From contig NZ_CP041243.1 in the NCBI RefSeq assembly GCF_006547065.1, forward strand, positions 2,929,001 through 2,993,000: a stretch of 64,000 bases of DNA, in the 5' to 3' direction. The position numbers were made by a program, and so were the translations under genes. Of the stretch, positions 36,071-44,597 are shown piece after piece. How positions within the stretch are numbered: position 1 is the stretch's first letter; every line of letters starts with the position of its first letter. Source of the stretch: Brevundimonas sp. M20. GTDB lineage: Bacteria > Pseudomonadota > Alphaproteobacteria > Caulobacterales > Caulobacteraceae. Under the pieces are notes generated by a model that was given only the letters and a program-made list of their open reading frames with translations, did not search any database and had not been told where the DNA came from.

Positions 36071-38947
36071 TCAGAACCGGCGCCGCATGGAGACGTAGTA
36101 TTTGCTCCCGTAGGCGTAGTAGCCGCGGGTCGATCCCCACACCGGCATGTCCTCGATGCGCGGCTCATCGGTGATGTTGATCGCCTCGAACTGCAGGCGG
36201 GTGTCGCGGCCGAACTGGTAGCTGGCCCGCAGGTCCAGGGTTCCCGCCCCGTGGACGTAGCGCAGCTGCGAATTGCCGCCGACGAAGTCCTGATAATAGT
36301 CGGAGCGGTACTTGTAGATCGCCTGGAGATCCAGATCGCCGATCTGGTAGTAGAGCTGGGCCGACAGAACGTCCTTGGACAGGCCCGAAAGGCCGGCGGG
36401 CGGGATCATGCCCTCGGTGACCGCCCCCGTGGCGGCGTCAATGACATCGCCCAGGCGGACATCCTCATTCTCGAAGTCCAGGTCGGCGTAGCTGTAGCTG
36501 ACCTTGATCCCCAGGCCGTCGAACGGCGCCGGCAGGCTGGAGAAGCGGTAGGCTCCCGTGACCTCGAAGCCCAGCAGGGTGCTTTCGTCGTCGCTGTTCT
36601 CGGTCTGGACGACCGGCACGGTGACCGACTGGCCGTCGATGACGAAGGTCTCGTCATAGGCGACCGGCCGGAAGCCCCCGGTGAACTGCTTGGCGTACAC
36701 CGCCAAGGCAAACATCGAGTCGCGGTTGGCGTAATATTCCAGCGACAGGTCCGCATTCCACGACATCAGCGGCTCAAGGCGCGGGCTGCCGTTGGCGGTA
36801 ATATTGCGCAAGGCATCGGCCACGTTCGAATAGTCCGCGCCGCTGTCGACGGTGATGATCCGCCCCGCGCCCAGGGCGCTCGGCGCCGGACGCGACATGG
36901 CGCGGAACAGACCGCCACGCAGCAGCAGGTCGTCCTTCAGCTCGAAGGTCAGGTTCAGGCTGGGTAGCCAGCGCGTGGTGCCGTGCTCGATGACCACTTC
37001 ATCGAACTCGCCGGTCGGGACCAGGCTGATCGTGCCGTCGCCGTTGTCCACGACGTTCAGATCTGCGCGCAAACCCTTGGAGGTGACTTGCGTGTCCACG
37101 ACACGAAGGCCGACGTTGCCGCGGAACGGCAGGTCGCCGGCCATGCCGGCGAAGCTGGCCATGCCGTAGGCGGCCCAGACGTCTTCCGAGACGTCGCGGT
37201 TCTCGACGGCGCGGATGTCGATCGGCAGGCCGGTGTCCGGCACGCCCGAATAGGCCTCGAACAGACAGACGGCGTCGAAGGTCGCCCACCGTTTGATGGA
37301 GTTCGACGAAGAACTGTCCAGGAAGTCATTCTGCGGGAAGGCCGTACGGCACAACAGGTTGGCGGCGCGGTCCACCGCGCGATCATCCTGGGTGAACTCG
37401 ACACGGTTGTCGAAGTCCGTGAATGTCATCGTCGAGTAGCGAACGCCGGCGTCAAAGGCGGTGAAGAACCCGTCCGCCGGCTCATAGGTGGCGTCGAACC
37501 GGCCTGCGAAGATCTCGTGATCGCGTTGGCTCTGGTCGCGACGGATGCGGGCGTCGTCGCTAAACAGGTCGTGGTTGGTGATGTCGAAGCGCGGATCGAT
37601 GGTGAAGGTCGGCACCGGACCGTTGCGCAGATCCATGGTGTAGGGCACCCGTTGGTTGTTCATCGGGGTGCGGACGCCGTAGATGTCCAGCGGGTCCGAG
37701 CGCAGACGAACATTGCGGTCGGTCTCGTTGCGCAAGGTGTGCGACCAGGACACATCGCCCTTCAGGGTCAGGGACTCGTTCACGAAATACTCGATGTTCA
37801 GACCCGCGCCCTCGTAGGTCTCGGAACGGTTCTTGAAGGTCGAGTTGGTCTCGATAGAGCTGTTGCCGGTCACGGCCTGCAGCACGTGGTTCTCGTCAAC
37901 GACCCGATTGGTCAGGCCGTAGCGGCCTTCCGAAATGCCCAGTTCGTTGCGCCGCTCGTTGTAGGAGCGATCCGAGTACTGATAGTCGAGGTTGACGTTC
38001 AGGCGATCATTGGGCCGCCACTGGACCGCGCCGAACCAAGCGTCGCGGGTGTCGTCTTCTTCGATCTGGCGGAAGATGTAGCTGTTCGGAACCAGATAGA
38101 AGGGCGTGCCGGCCGCGGCCTGGGCGCGTGACACCTCGGCGCAGTTGCCGGTCTGGGTGGTGGTGGCGTTACAGGCCACCCAGGTCGAGCTGGCGTTGTA
38201 GACTTCTTCCGGATTGGTGACGTCGTTGCGCTGGAAGCCCAGCGACAGGCCGAGCTTGCCAAGACCACCCAGATCGAACTGATCCACGAAGCTGAGGGTC
38301 CCCCGATAGCCCGGGGAAGGCTGGTTCAGCAGTCGATCCTCATAGGGGTTGTAGTTGACCTTTCCCTCGATCTGGATGCGACGACGGTTGAAATCCAGCG
38401 GCCGCAGGGTGCCGAGTTCCACCAGGCCGGACACGCCACCCTCGATAAGATTCGCCTGTTGGGTCTTGTAGACCTTGATCTGGTTGATCAGCTCGGAGGG
38501 GAACTGGTTGAAGTTGACCGAACGGTCGCCGCTGCCGTTGGAGGCCTCGCGACCGTTGAAGGTGGAGGCTCCCAGGAACGGCCCCATGCCACGAATGGCG
38601 ATTTCGGAGGCGCCGCCCTTCTCGCGGTGTGACGCCGCGCCGGTGATGGTCTCGATCGCTTCCCCCACCGACAAGGCCGGCAAATCACCGATTTCATCAG
38701 CCGTCAGTGCGTCCACGATGGTGGCTTCCTGGCGCTTGGTCTCTATGGAACTCTGCATCGTGCGCCGGGTGCCGGTGACGACGACCTCGTCGAGAGTGGC
38801 ATCCTCGGTGACGACGGGGGCGTCTTGAGCGTCCTGGGCGAAAGCCGGTGCGGCGACCGCCCAACAGATCACCGACGCACCCGCCAGCAAGATCGACCGA
38901 CCACGCGCGACTACGCGCGGCTCACGCCCGCCAAACCAAACCTGCAT
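36071..38947 (-). CDS. TonB-dependent receptor (alginate oligomer uptake)
   Basis: The 958-residue outer-membrane receptor has a signal sequence (about 17-38), a TonB-box-like TLDEVVVTGTR, a plug domain (IETITGAASH, REASNGSGDRSVNFNQFPSELI, VYKTQQANLIEGGVSG) and a 22-strand-type beta barrel ending in the terminal aromatic residue (SMRRRF) needed for BAM insertion. It belongs to the large carbohydrate TBDR class common in Caulobacterales. Its promoter region carries a perfect ATACCAATTGGTAT palindrome. It is separated from the lyase operon by the regulator gene, which points the same way. It likely imports alginate oligosaccharides. Confidence 0.93.
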   Translation of the reverse strand: MQVWFGGREPRVVARGRSILLAGASVICWAVAAPAFAQDAQDAPVVTEDATLDEVVVTGTRRTMQSSIETKRQEATIVDALTADEIGDLPALSVGEAIETITGAASHREKGGASEIAIRGMGPFLGASTFNGREASNGSGDRSVNFNQFPSELINQIKVYKTQQANLIEGGVSGLVELGTLRPLDFNRRRIQIEGKVNYNPYEDRLLNQPSPGYRGTLSFVDQFDLGGLGKLGLSLGFQRNDVTNPEEVYNASSTWVACNATTTQTGNCAEVSRAQAAAGTPFYLVPNSYIFRQIEEDDTRDAWFGAVQWRPNDRLNVNLDYQYSDRSYNERRNELGISEGRYGLTNRVVDENHVLQAVTGNSSIETNSTFKNRSETYEGAGLNIEYFVNESLTLKGDVSWSHTLRNETDRNVRLRSDPLDIYGVRTPMNNQRVPYTMDLRNGPVPTFTIDPRFDITNHDLFSDDARIRRDQSQRDHEIFAGRFDATYEPADGFFTAFDAGVRYSTMTFTDFDNRVEFTQDDRAVDRAANLLCRTAFPQNDFLDSSSSNSIKRWATFDAVCLFEAYSGVPDTGLPIDIRAVENRDVSEDVWAAYGMASFAGMAGDLPFRGNVGLRVVDTQVTSKGLRADLNVVDNGDGTISLVPTGEFDEVVIEHGTTRWLPSLNLTFELKDDLLLRGGLFRAMSRPAPSALGAGRIITVDSGADYSNVADALRNITANGSPRLEPLMSWNADLSLEYYANRDSMFALAVYAKQFTGGFRPVAYDETFVIDGQSVTVPVVQTENSDDESTLLGFEVTGAYRFSSLPAPFDGLGIKVSYSYADLDFENEDVRLGDVIDAATGAVTEGMIPPAGLSGLSKDVLSAQLYYQIGDLDLQAIYKYRSDYYQDFVGGNSQLRYVHGAGTLDLRASYQFGRDTRLQFEAINITDEPRIEDMPVWGSTRGYYAYGSKYYVSMRRRF

Positions 38948-39011
38948 GCGGCCCTCCCTTGAGCCTTTTGTTTTGTTGGCCGAAGCTTCCTTGAGCAGAC
39001 CACTAAGTCAA

Positions 39012-39021
39012 GCCAGTTGGA
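39012..39021. promoter_or_regulatory. Secondary FadR-type half-palindrome near receptor gene
   Basis: GCCAGTTGGA keeps CCA-GT-TGG and lies 34 nt from the centre of the perfect site at 39044-39057, mirroring the two-site layout upstream of the lyase operon. Confidence 0.35.
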
Positions 39022-39043
39022 TCAGTTCTTTCGCAATTTCGTT

Positions 39044-39057
39044 ATACCAATTGGTAT
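39044..39057. promoter_or_regulatory. FadR-type operator upstream of TonB receptor gene
   Basis: ATACCAATTGGTAT is a perfect 14-nt palindrome about 100 nt before the receptor ATG. It shares the core with 35249-35264. Confidence 0.75.
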
Positions 39058-39571
39058 GTTTTTAAGATGTCTGTCTGCTGCAAGGCGCTCTCGCGGGGAC
39101 CACCACAAGGGAGCGTCGCAGGACAGAGCGCGAGGGGCGCAAGGTCGATCACGGGGGACACCGGCGGCTCCTGGCCATGAACGCGGGTCATCACTCGTTC
39201 AGGCGGGGCGCGTTCATCCGCGATCGCGGGGATTGATCGCACGGCATACGGCGTCGGCACTTCGCCCCTGTCCGACGGTTTGACGGTGATGCTTGAGGAC
39301 GGGGGTCCGGTCATACCGGGATGGGCCGGAGCAGACCGGTCCCCCAGGTCGATAGTCGGCTGACGTTCCGGGACAAACCCGAGGCGGGTGTCAAGCACGA
39401 GCCCCTTTGTATCAAGGGATAAGGGTTGTCTGGACCGGCCAAGGCTGACCCTACCTGAACCCGTCATGGCGGACCTTGGCGCAACCGACCAACGGGGGAC
39501 GCCGGCTATCGGTCGTGCGGGGGTGGTTAGCGGCTCCGCTGATCGTCGGCCTCCGCTTCGTCCTGATCGGA

Positions 39572-39585
39572 CAGAAGCAGACATT
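39572..39585 (-). repeat. Island-specific repeat, inverted copy
   Basis: CAGAAGCAGACATT is the inverse of the AATGTCCGCTTCTG part of the repeat, with one change. Confidence 0.45.
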
Positions 39586-39735
39586 CCGAACCACCGCTTT
39601 GAGTCAGAAACTGTCTCTAGTTGCCGGCCAGATCCGTCCATGATCCTGGGCCAGAACGCCTGGCTCGACCGGACCAACGTCCTCAAAAACCCCTCAGATC
39701 CGTTTGCCGGCAAGGAACCGAAAAGCGAGAGCAGT

Positions 39736-39785
39736 TGAAAGCTTCCCAAGCTTTCGTGCGGGTTCGATTCCCGCTGCCCGCTCCA
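39736..39785 (+). repeat. Right attachment-site copy (tRNA-Gly 3' fragment)
   Basis: TGAAAGCTTCCCAAGC through CCGCTGCCCGCTCCA, identical to the 3' part of the tRNA-Gly at 13001-13051 but with one T fewer after GCTTT. The 5' tRNA half is absent here, so this is not a functional tRNA gene. Confidence 0.85.
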
Positions 39786-39824
39786 GCCTCGGGGCGTTTC
39801 AGCGCCGGAGGCTCGGGGACCGGA

Positions 39825-40346
39825 TCAGTCTTCCGGACGCCCGGGCGGGCTTCCCGCAGCCGGCGGCTCGTACCGAACCGCCAGCGTCCTGCTCCAGGAG
39901 ACATCGTCCGGGTGGGTTCTGGTCACGGCGCAACGCCAGTGCGGGATGCCGAGACTGACGGTGAGAGCCTCCCCTCGCGCGGGACCTTCAGTCGGATAGT
40001 CCTTTCGCGCATCGACCTGAAACGTCACCGAATGTCCCGGAGGCAGCCGGTGGTGTCCCTCGAGAGGGGGTTCGATGTAGCCGCCCGTCCGCCAGCCGAA
40101 CTGACGGCCGCCAAGCCGGAAATCCCGGCGCGTTTCCGTCGATGAAGGAACCCGGACAACGTCTATCGGGATGCACTGTTCTTCGTCCGACAGGTTCCGG
40201 GCGCGAACGTCGAAGAGGCCTTCGACGCCGGGAGCCCTTGAGGCCTCGATTTCGAGAGCGCCTTGGCGAGCGGGGCTTGCCGCCGTGGCGCCTCCGACGA
40301 GGATGAGACCCAGAACGGCCAGCGCGGGTCGTTTGGTCTTGGACAT
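39825..40346 (-). CDS. Secreted protein of unknown function
   Basis: The 173-residue product has a signal peptide (MSKTKRPALAVLGLILVGGATAA) and a beta-rich body (RAPGVEGLFDVRARNLS, HHRLPPGHSVTFQVDAR, WSRTLAVRYEPPA). The pattern resembles small Ig-like periplasmic proteins, but no family was identified. AGGAGG precedes the ATG. It lies just outside the right att copy and downstream of the LodB-type gene on the same strand, 88 nt away. Confidence 0.75.
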   Translation of the reverse strand: MSKTKRPALAVLGLILVGGATAASPARQGALEIEASRAPGVEGLFDVRARNLSDEEQCIPIDVVRVPSSTETRRDFRLGGRQFGWRTGGYIEPPLEGHHRLPPGHSVTFQVDARKDYPTEGPARGEALTVSLGIPHWRCAVTRTHPDDVSWSRTLAVRYEPPAAGSPPGRPED

Positions 40347-40434
40347 CAGGAACCTCCTCAGGGGCTATTGGGCGATACAGACGCAAAGGGGACGCGAACA
40401 GGCAGGTCGGGCCGACCCGCTGAAACTTCCCCGG

Positions 40435-41505
40435 TCAGGCGGTCGCCGCCCGGCGCCGGTCCCAGAACGGTCGATCCGTCCAGCGCTGCTCCATGCCGTA
40501 CCAGGCCGCGTGATGCGCCTTGTAGGCCGCCCAGACCCGGTTCACATCCGCCGTATACTCCGCGCCCGCTCCGGCATCGCCCTCCAGCATACGGTCCGCC
40601 GTCTCCGCCGCCGCAAGGCCGGTGTAGAGGGCGTTGAACAGGCCCTGCGCCGACAGGGGATCGAAGGCGAGGGCCGCGTCACCGCAGGCGAGCCACCCCT
40701 CCCCCGCCGCCTGTTCCAGACGCGCGCCGCGCGCCGTGCAGTAACCGTCAGAGGTGATGTCCGGCGTTGATCCGAACAGCTGCCCCAACATCGGCAGGCT
40801 CCGGGCGCGCGCCAGCAGCCCCCCCGAGGTTCGCACGGCCCGCGCGGCCGGAAGGTCGGCGTCCGTGTGGAACGCCAGCAGGGCCTCGCCGCCCGGCAGG
40901 GGCGCCGCGTACCACCAGCCATCGGCCTCGGCCTCGATCTGGGTGACGCCCGCCGGAAGCGCCCCGCCCGCCGTTCGAACCCAGGCGCAGACCAACCGGT
41001 CTTCCATGCGGCGGCGCGCGCCGTGGCCCGAGAGCAGGCGGGACGAGCGGCCCGAGGCGTCGATCACCAGCCGCGCCCATACCTCGGTCACACCCCCTGC
41101 ATGGGCGAGACCCATGCGCCAACCCGAACCGTCACGATCCAGCGTGATCAGCCGGGCCGGTGCGGCCTGCGCCGCCCCCCGCACAATCGCCGTCGCTCGC
41201 AAACGCTGTTCGAAGCGAACCCGGTCCAGATGCCAGCCATGGCCGTCGGGATCGCCCAGACTGTGACGCTCGACCGGCTCAGGTCCGCCCCACGCCCCGC
41301 GATGGACATGACGGGGCGCATGGCCGTCGGCGACGAAGCCGTCCCACAGCCCCATGTCGATCATCAGGCGATGGGCGGCTCCCGGGAGAGACTCACCCAC
41401 CCGGGGACGGGGCGCGGCCCAGCGGTCGACCAGCAGGGTGCGGCGGGTCGGCGCGAGGTTCAGGGCCGCCGTCGCCCCGGCCGGCCCCGCTCCGACGACG
41501 ACCAC
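40435..41505 (-). CDS. LodB-type FAD-dependent maturation protein
   Basis: The 356-residue flavoprotein has the N-terminal FAD motif VVVVGAGPAGATAALNL, then PRVGESLPGAAHRLM, a second site around LVIDASGRSSRLL and the family end GDAALAFDPLSAQGLFNAL. It resembles LodB/GoxB proteins, which are needed to build the cysteine tryptophylquinone cofactor of the LodA partner. No ATG fits; a GTG at 41505 is 20 nt after the LodA stop and is the best start, though a CTG four codons earlier cannot be excluded. A longer frame to 41634 would overlap lodA and has low-complexity sequence. Confidence 0.85.
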   Translation of the reverse strand: MVVVGAGPAGATAALNLAPTRRTLLVDRWAAPRPRVGESLPGAAHRLMIDMGLWDGFVADGHAPRHVHRGAWGGPEPVERHSLGDPDGHGWHLDRVRFEQRLRATAIVRGAAQAAPARLITLDRDGSGWRMGLAHAGGVTEVWARLVIDASGRSSRLLSGHGARRRMEDRLVCAWVRTAGGALPAGVTQIEAEADGWWYAAPLPGGEALLAFHTDADLPAARAVRTSGGLLARARSLPMLGQLFGSTPDITSDGYCTARGARLEQAAGEGWLACGDAALAFDPLSAQGLFNALYTGLAAAETADRMLEGDAGAGAEYTADVNRVWAAYKAHHAAWYGMEQRWTDRPFWDRRRAATA

Positions 41506-41524
41506 ATCAAACCGTTCCAGCCGA

Positions 41525-44467
41525 CTACTCGAACTGGACCGGCAAGCCCTGCGGGAAGCGGCGGAACTTGTCGATCCCGGAGATGTCGATCGGCCGGGAC
41601 GTGCCCGGCGCGCCGGCGTGGACCGCGCCCTCATGCGCCGTGGTCTTCAGGCTGCGCTGGCCACCGTTCTTCGGGATGACGTCCTTGATGGTCCTGCGCC
41701 GGTCCTCGACCTCGATCGTGTCAGGGAAGGCGTCGGTATCCTTCGGACCGTCCCGGACCTCGACCACGCCCAGATGGTCGAAGTGCAGGATCATGTTGTT
41801 GATCTGGTCGGTGTAGCTGCTGGTCCCCAGAGGATCGACCCAGGCGGCGCGGTTGGCGAAGGCCGCGCGGCGCTCCGACATCGGGCGCGTTTCATCCATG
41901 ACGATGTCGTAGTTCTCGCGGCTGAGAACCTCATCCGGCACTCGCGCCGGCCAGAAGGCAGGCACGTAGGGATCATAGGTCGGGTCGTAGCCGGACCGGC
42001 AGCTGGCGGTGTCGGTCTGCCACGGCACAGCCATCCAGCGGGTGATGCCGCCGGGCGTCTGGGCGGCCAGCGGGCCATTCGGCATGCCCAGGGCGTCGCT
42101 GGTCAGCACCTCGCCCATCTGGGGCGGAATCCAGTCCGTCATGGCGTGGGCGAAGCGGAACGGCTGCATGTACATCAGCTTGTTGCGCACCGGCCAGGTC
42201 ATCTCGCAGCCGGGATGGAAGGCGTCCGCCAGACAGAAGTCGAGCGCGGCCTTGGTCAGGACGTCGCCCTGGGCCTCCAGCGGGACCTGATCGATCCCGG
42301 ACGGCGGGATGTGTTCCGGATCATAGTCGTCCCGGAAGTCGCCGGCCGCCCACTGGTCCAGCATGGCCAGCTGGCAGTCGCTGAGCGTGCAGTGCTGGCG
42401 CGGGGTCGGCGCCGGGGGGATCGTCATGGCGTCGCCATACAGCCAGGGCCAGGGCTTGGGCGACCATGAATCGACGTCGAAGCGGCGGAAGGCGTTGGCG
42501 AGTACCCGCCGGACTTCCTGCATGGCCGGTCCCCGGTCGTTCAGACGGGCGATCGCTTCGGGCGTGCTGAAGTCGAACGCGCCGCCCCAGCCGAAGCCCG
42601 CCGCGAAACCGGCGTTGACCCATTGCAGGCCCGCCAGACGCTGGAAGATCGGAAGGATGTCATGGGTGAAGGAGGGCTGACGCGGCGCCGGAAGCGTTCC
42701 GGCCTTGATCGCCACATCGCGCATGAGATCCCACATGGTCCGCACGGACTGACGTTGCGGACCATAGTTCGGCGGCGCCACCACCACCCAGGCCGGAATG
42801 ACCTCCAGGTCCGTACCGCCCAGACGAACCCGGGCGTTGACCGGGCCGTCAGACACGTCGTCGTGCCAGCCTTCATTGTTGGCGAAGGTGATCGCCCAGG
42901 TCCCGTCGCAGGACGCCGAAACGCCGTGACCGCCGAGGACGATCAGGCGGCCGGCCTCATCGGTGGAGACTTCCCCGAGATAGACCGGCTTGCCCATGAA
43001 CTCGCCAGTGTCAAACGCCTCGGGCCCCGCGCTCCGCCCGGAGACGGACCGCGATCCGGGCGTGATGGCCAGGCTGGAGCGGTCCGAAATCGCCGCGTTG
43101 CGGAGGGTCGTCGGCGGGGCCGAAGCGGCCTCGGGGATGTCCATCGCCAGCTGGAAGCCGTACCAGGCGGACTTGGTGTTCGCCAGTTCGACCGACCACT
43201 CGATCTCGGCGTCGTCGGCGCCGGTCAGTTCACGGATGATCCGCCCCTCGGCGTTGACCCCGTAGACACGGAACCGGGCGGCCTGACGCTTCAACCGGCC
43301 GTGCCTGTCGCGATAGGCGCCTTCGGGGAGGGGTGCGGGATGCGAGGTCTCGGGCCCCAGAAACCACTCGTCCGGGCTGTTGCCGACACGGGCGACGCCG
43401 ATCGCCGGATGAATCACCGCCTTGACGATGCAGTCGTCCGGCGGGGTCTGCGGCTTGAGCGGCGCGCGCGGCTGATCGGCGTCCCTCAGCGGCTGGCCGT
43501 TCGCCTCGTGCCGGGTGTCGGCGCTGGCCGCATAGACGGCGCGGCGGACAGCCGCGATGGACGACTCCGGAACCGGCGCCTGCTCGGGTGGGACCCGGAA
43601 GATATTGAACGCCAGTGACTGCCCGTACTCGGCCTGACCGCGCGCGCAGACGTCCTGCCGCGGGATGACCAGCGTCGCCACCTGGATGAAGGGGCTTTCG
43701 TCCTCGGGCCATTCAACCGTGGCTTCATCCAGCGGCATGGTCTCCGGATTGGTCCGGCGCTGGACCATGAACCGGAAGCGGTACTCGTCGTGCGACAGAC
43801 GCGCGGCCATGTCGGCGGCCAGATAATCGGCCGCGTCGTTGGACACGTTCTCCGGCGGAGTTTCCGGGTCGAGACGATATTTGACCGCCTGCGCCTGACC
43901 GGCGCCGAAGGGCAGGATGCCCCAGTAGGTCGTGGTCAGGACACTGCCCTCGACCTTGGCCATCTCGTTCAGGATGTGGTTGGTCCGGGGGTGATGCTTC
44001 AACCAGCCGGGATAGTCGCCCTGCACCACGCCCGCGTAGGTGAACTCGCACATCGTCTTCGCGTCATCGACAAAGAAGACCGGGTAGTTCTGCATGATGA
44101 AGTCGGCGGTCTCGCCCTCGCCGCCCCAGGCCTTCTCGCCGGGGACGCCGAAGACCTTCAGTCCGATCCCGATGGTCGACTGAAGGTCGGGCGAGGTGGG
44201 GGAGGTATCGCTGGAGAACCGCATCCACGCGGTCAGCCTGTCGTGCGCGAACACCCCGACCTTCAGGTCATCGGGAATGTCCCTGAGCATCTCCAGACGG
44301 CCGTGGGCGACGCCATGCAGCTTGCGGAAGACGGGTCGTTCGGCCGGGGTCTGCCCCAGACGGATGCGCTTCTTCTGCCCCATCTCGACGAACATCTCGA
44401 TCAGGCGGTTGATCGGGTCCTCGGCGCAGTTGAAGCACGGCGGAATAGGCTTGTCGCTCATGGTCAT
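41525..44467 (-). CDS. Catalase-like / LodA-type quinoprotein oxidase fusion
   Basis: The 980-residue protein joins two parts. Residues about 1-330 resemble the catalase core (FRKLHGVAHGRLEMLRD, AWMRFSSDTSPTSPD, GIGLKVFGVPG, DFIMQNYPVFF). From about 345 (KAVIHPAIGVARVGNSPDEWF) it is a LodA/GoxA oxidase, a family whose cysteine tryptophylquinone oxidises amino groups and forms peroxide. The candidate cofactor residues are Cys754 (HPGCEMTWP) and Trp816 (AVPWQTDTASC), 62 apart (65 in Marinomonas LodA). GAGGGGGG precedes ATG 44467. Its LodB-type partner follows. A peroxide-making oxidase fused to a catalase-like domain suggests self-protection. The amino substrate is unknown. Confidence 0.88.
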   Translation of the reverse strand: MTMSDKPIPPCFNCAEDPINRLIEMFVEMGQKKRIRLGQTPAERPVFRKLHGVAHGRLEMLRDIPDDLKVGVFAHDRLTAWMRFSSDTSPTSPDLQSTIGIGLKVFGVPGEKAWGGEGETADFIMQNYPVFFVDDAKTMCEFTYAGVVQGDYPGWLKHHPRTNHILNEMAKVEGSVLTTTYWGILPFGAGQAQAVKYRLDPETPPENVSNDAADYLAADMAARLSHDEYRFRFMVQRRTNPETMPLDEATVEWPEDESPFIQVATLVIPRQDVCARGQAEYGQSLAFNIFRVPPEQAPVPESSIAAVRRAVYAASADTRHEANGQPLRDADQPRAPLKPQTPPDDCIVKAVIHPAIGVARVGNSPDEWFLGPETSHPAPLPEGAYRDRHGRLKRQAARFRVYGVNAEGRIIRELTGADDAEIEWSVELANTKSAWYGFQLAMDIPEAASAPPTTLRNAAISDRSSLAITPGSRSVSGRSAGPEAFDTGEFMGKPVYLGEVSTDEAGRLIVLGGHGVSASCDGTWAITFANNEGWHDDVSDGPVNARVRLGGTDLEVIPAWVVVAPPNYGPQRQSVRTMWDLMRDVAIKAGTLPAPRQPSFTHDILPIFQRLAGLQWVNAGFAAGFGWGGAFDFSTPEAIARLNDRGPAMQEVRRVLANAFRRFDVDSWSPKPWPWLYGDAMTIPPAPTPRQHCTLSDCQLAMLDQWAAGDFRDDYDPEHIPPSGIDQVPLEAQGDVLTKAALDFCLADAFHPGCEMTWPVRNKLMYMQPFRFAHAMTDWIPPQMGEVLTSDALGMPNGPLAAQTPGGITRWMAVPWQTDTASCRSGYDPTYDPYVPAFWPARVPDEVLSRENYDIVMDETRPMSERRAAFANRAAWVDPLGTSSYTDQINNMILHFDHLGVVEVRDGPKDTDAFPDTIEVEDRRRTIKDVIPKNGGQRSLKTTAHEGAVHAGAPGTSRPIDISGIDKFRRFPQGLPVQFE

Positions 44468-44597
44468 GCCCCCCCTCAAGGCAGGACATGGAGGCACGCA
44501 TTAGTACGTCCCGTCAACCATTATACACGCTAAAGTAGGACGGAGAGCATCCGGGCGGATCATCCGGAACGCTCCCCAGAACCTGCCCCCGAGCCGC

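Larger units (their letters stand above)
13001..39785. mobile_element. Genomic island integrated at tRNA-Gly(CCC), about 26.7 kb
   Basis: The interval is bounded by a direct repeat of the 3' end of tRNA-Gly, the usual footprint of tyrosine-recombinase islands. Inside are catabolic and regulatory accessory genes (alginate use, kinase/TPR protein, HxlR, LytTR, serine hydrolases), a possible IS3 remnant and a repeat (TGTCCGCTTCTGGCGC type) not seen outside it. No integrase, excisionase or conjugation gene was found, so the island looks fixed or was mobilised in trans. The one-base difference between the repeats suggests it is not recent. The boundaries are seen; the mobility is inferred. Confidence 0.7.
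38948..39824. other. 877-nt gene-poor stretch at the right island end
   Basis: After the receptor promoter and operator (to about 39060), no credible gene is seen on either strand; a 235-residue minus frame at 39042-39749 is low-complexity and lacks motifs. It contains one inverted copy of the island repeat (39572-39585) and the right tRNA fragment (39736-39785). It may be decayed mobile DNA, but no integrase remnant can be recognised. Confidence 0.55.

Noticed and set aside
39042..39749. 235-residue minus-strand frame in the right island end
   Set aside because: It runs through the operator of the receptor gene and has Ser/Arg/Pro-rich composition without any domain; no ribosome binding site.
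39736..39785. A second tRNA-Gly gene
   Set aside because: Only the 3' part is present, without acceptor 5' strand or D arm, and the variable loop is one base short.
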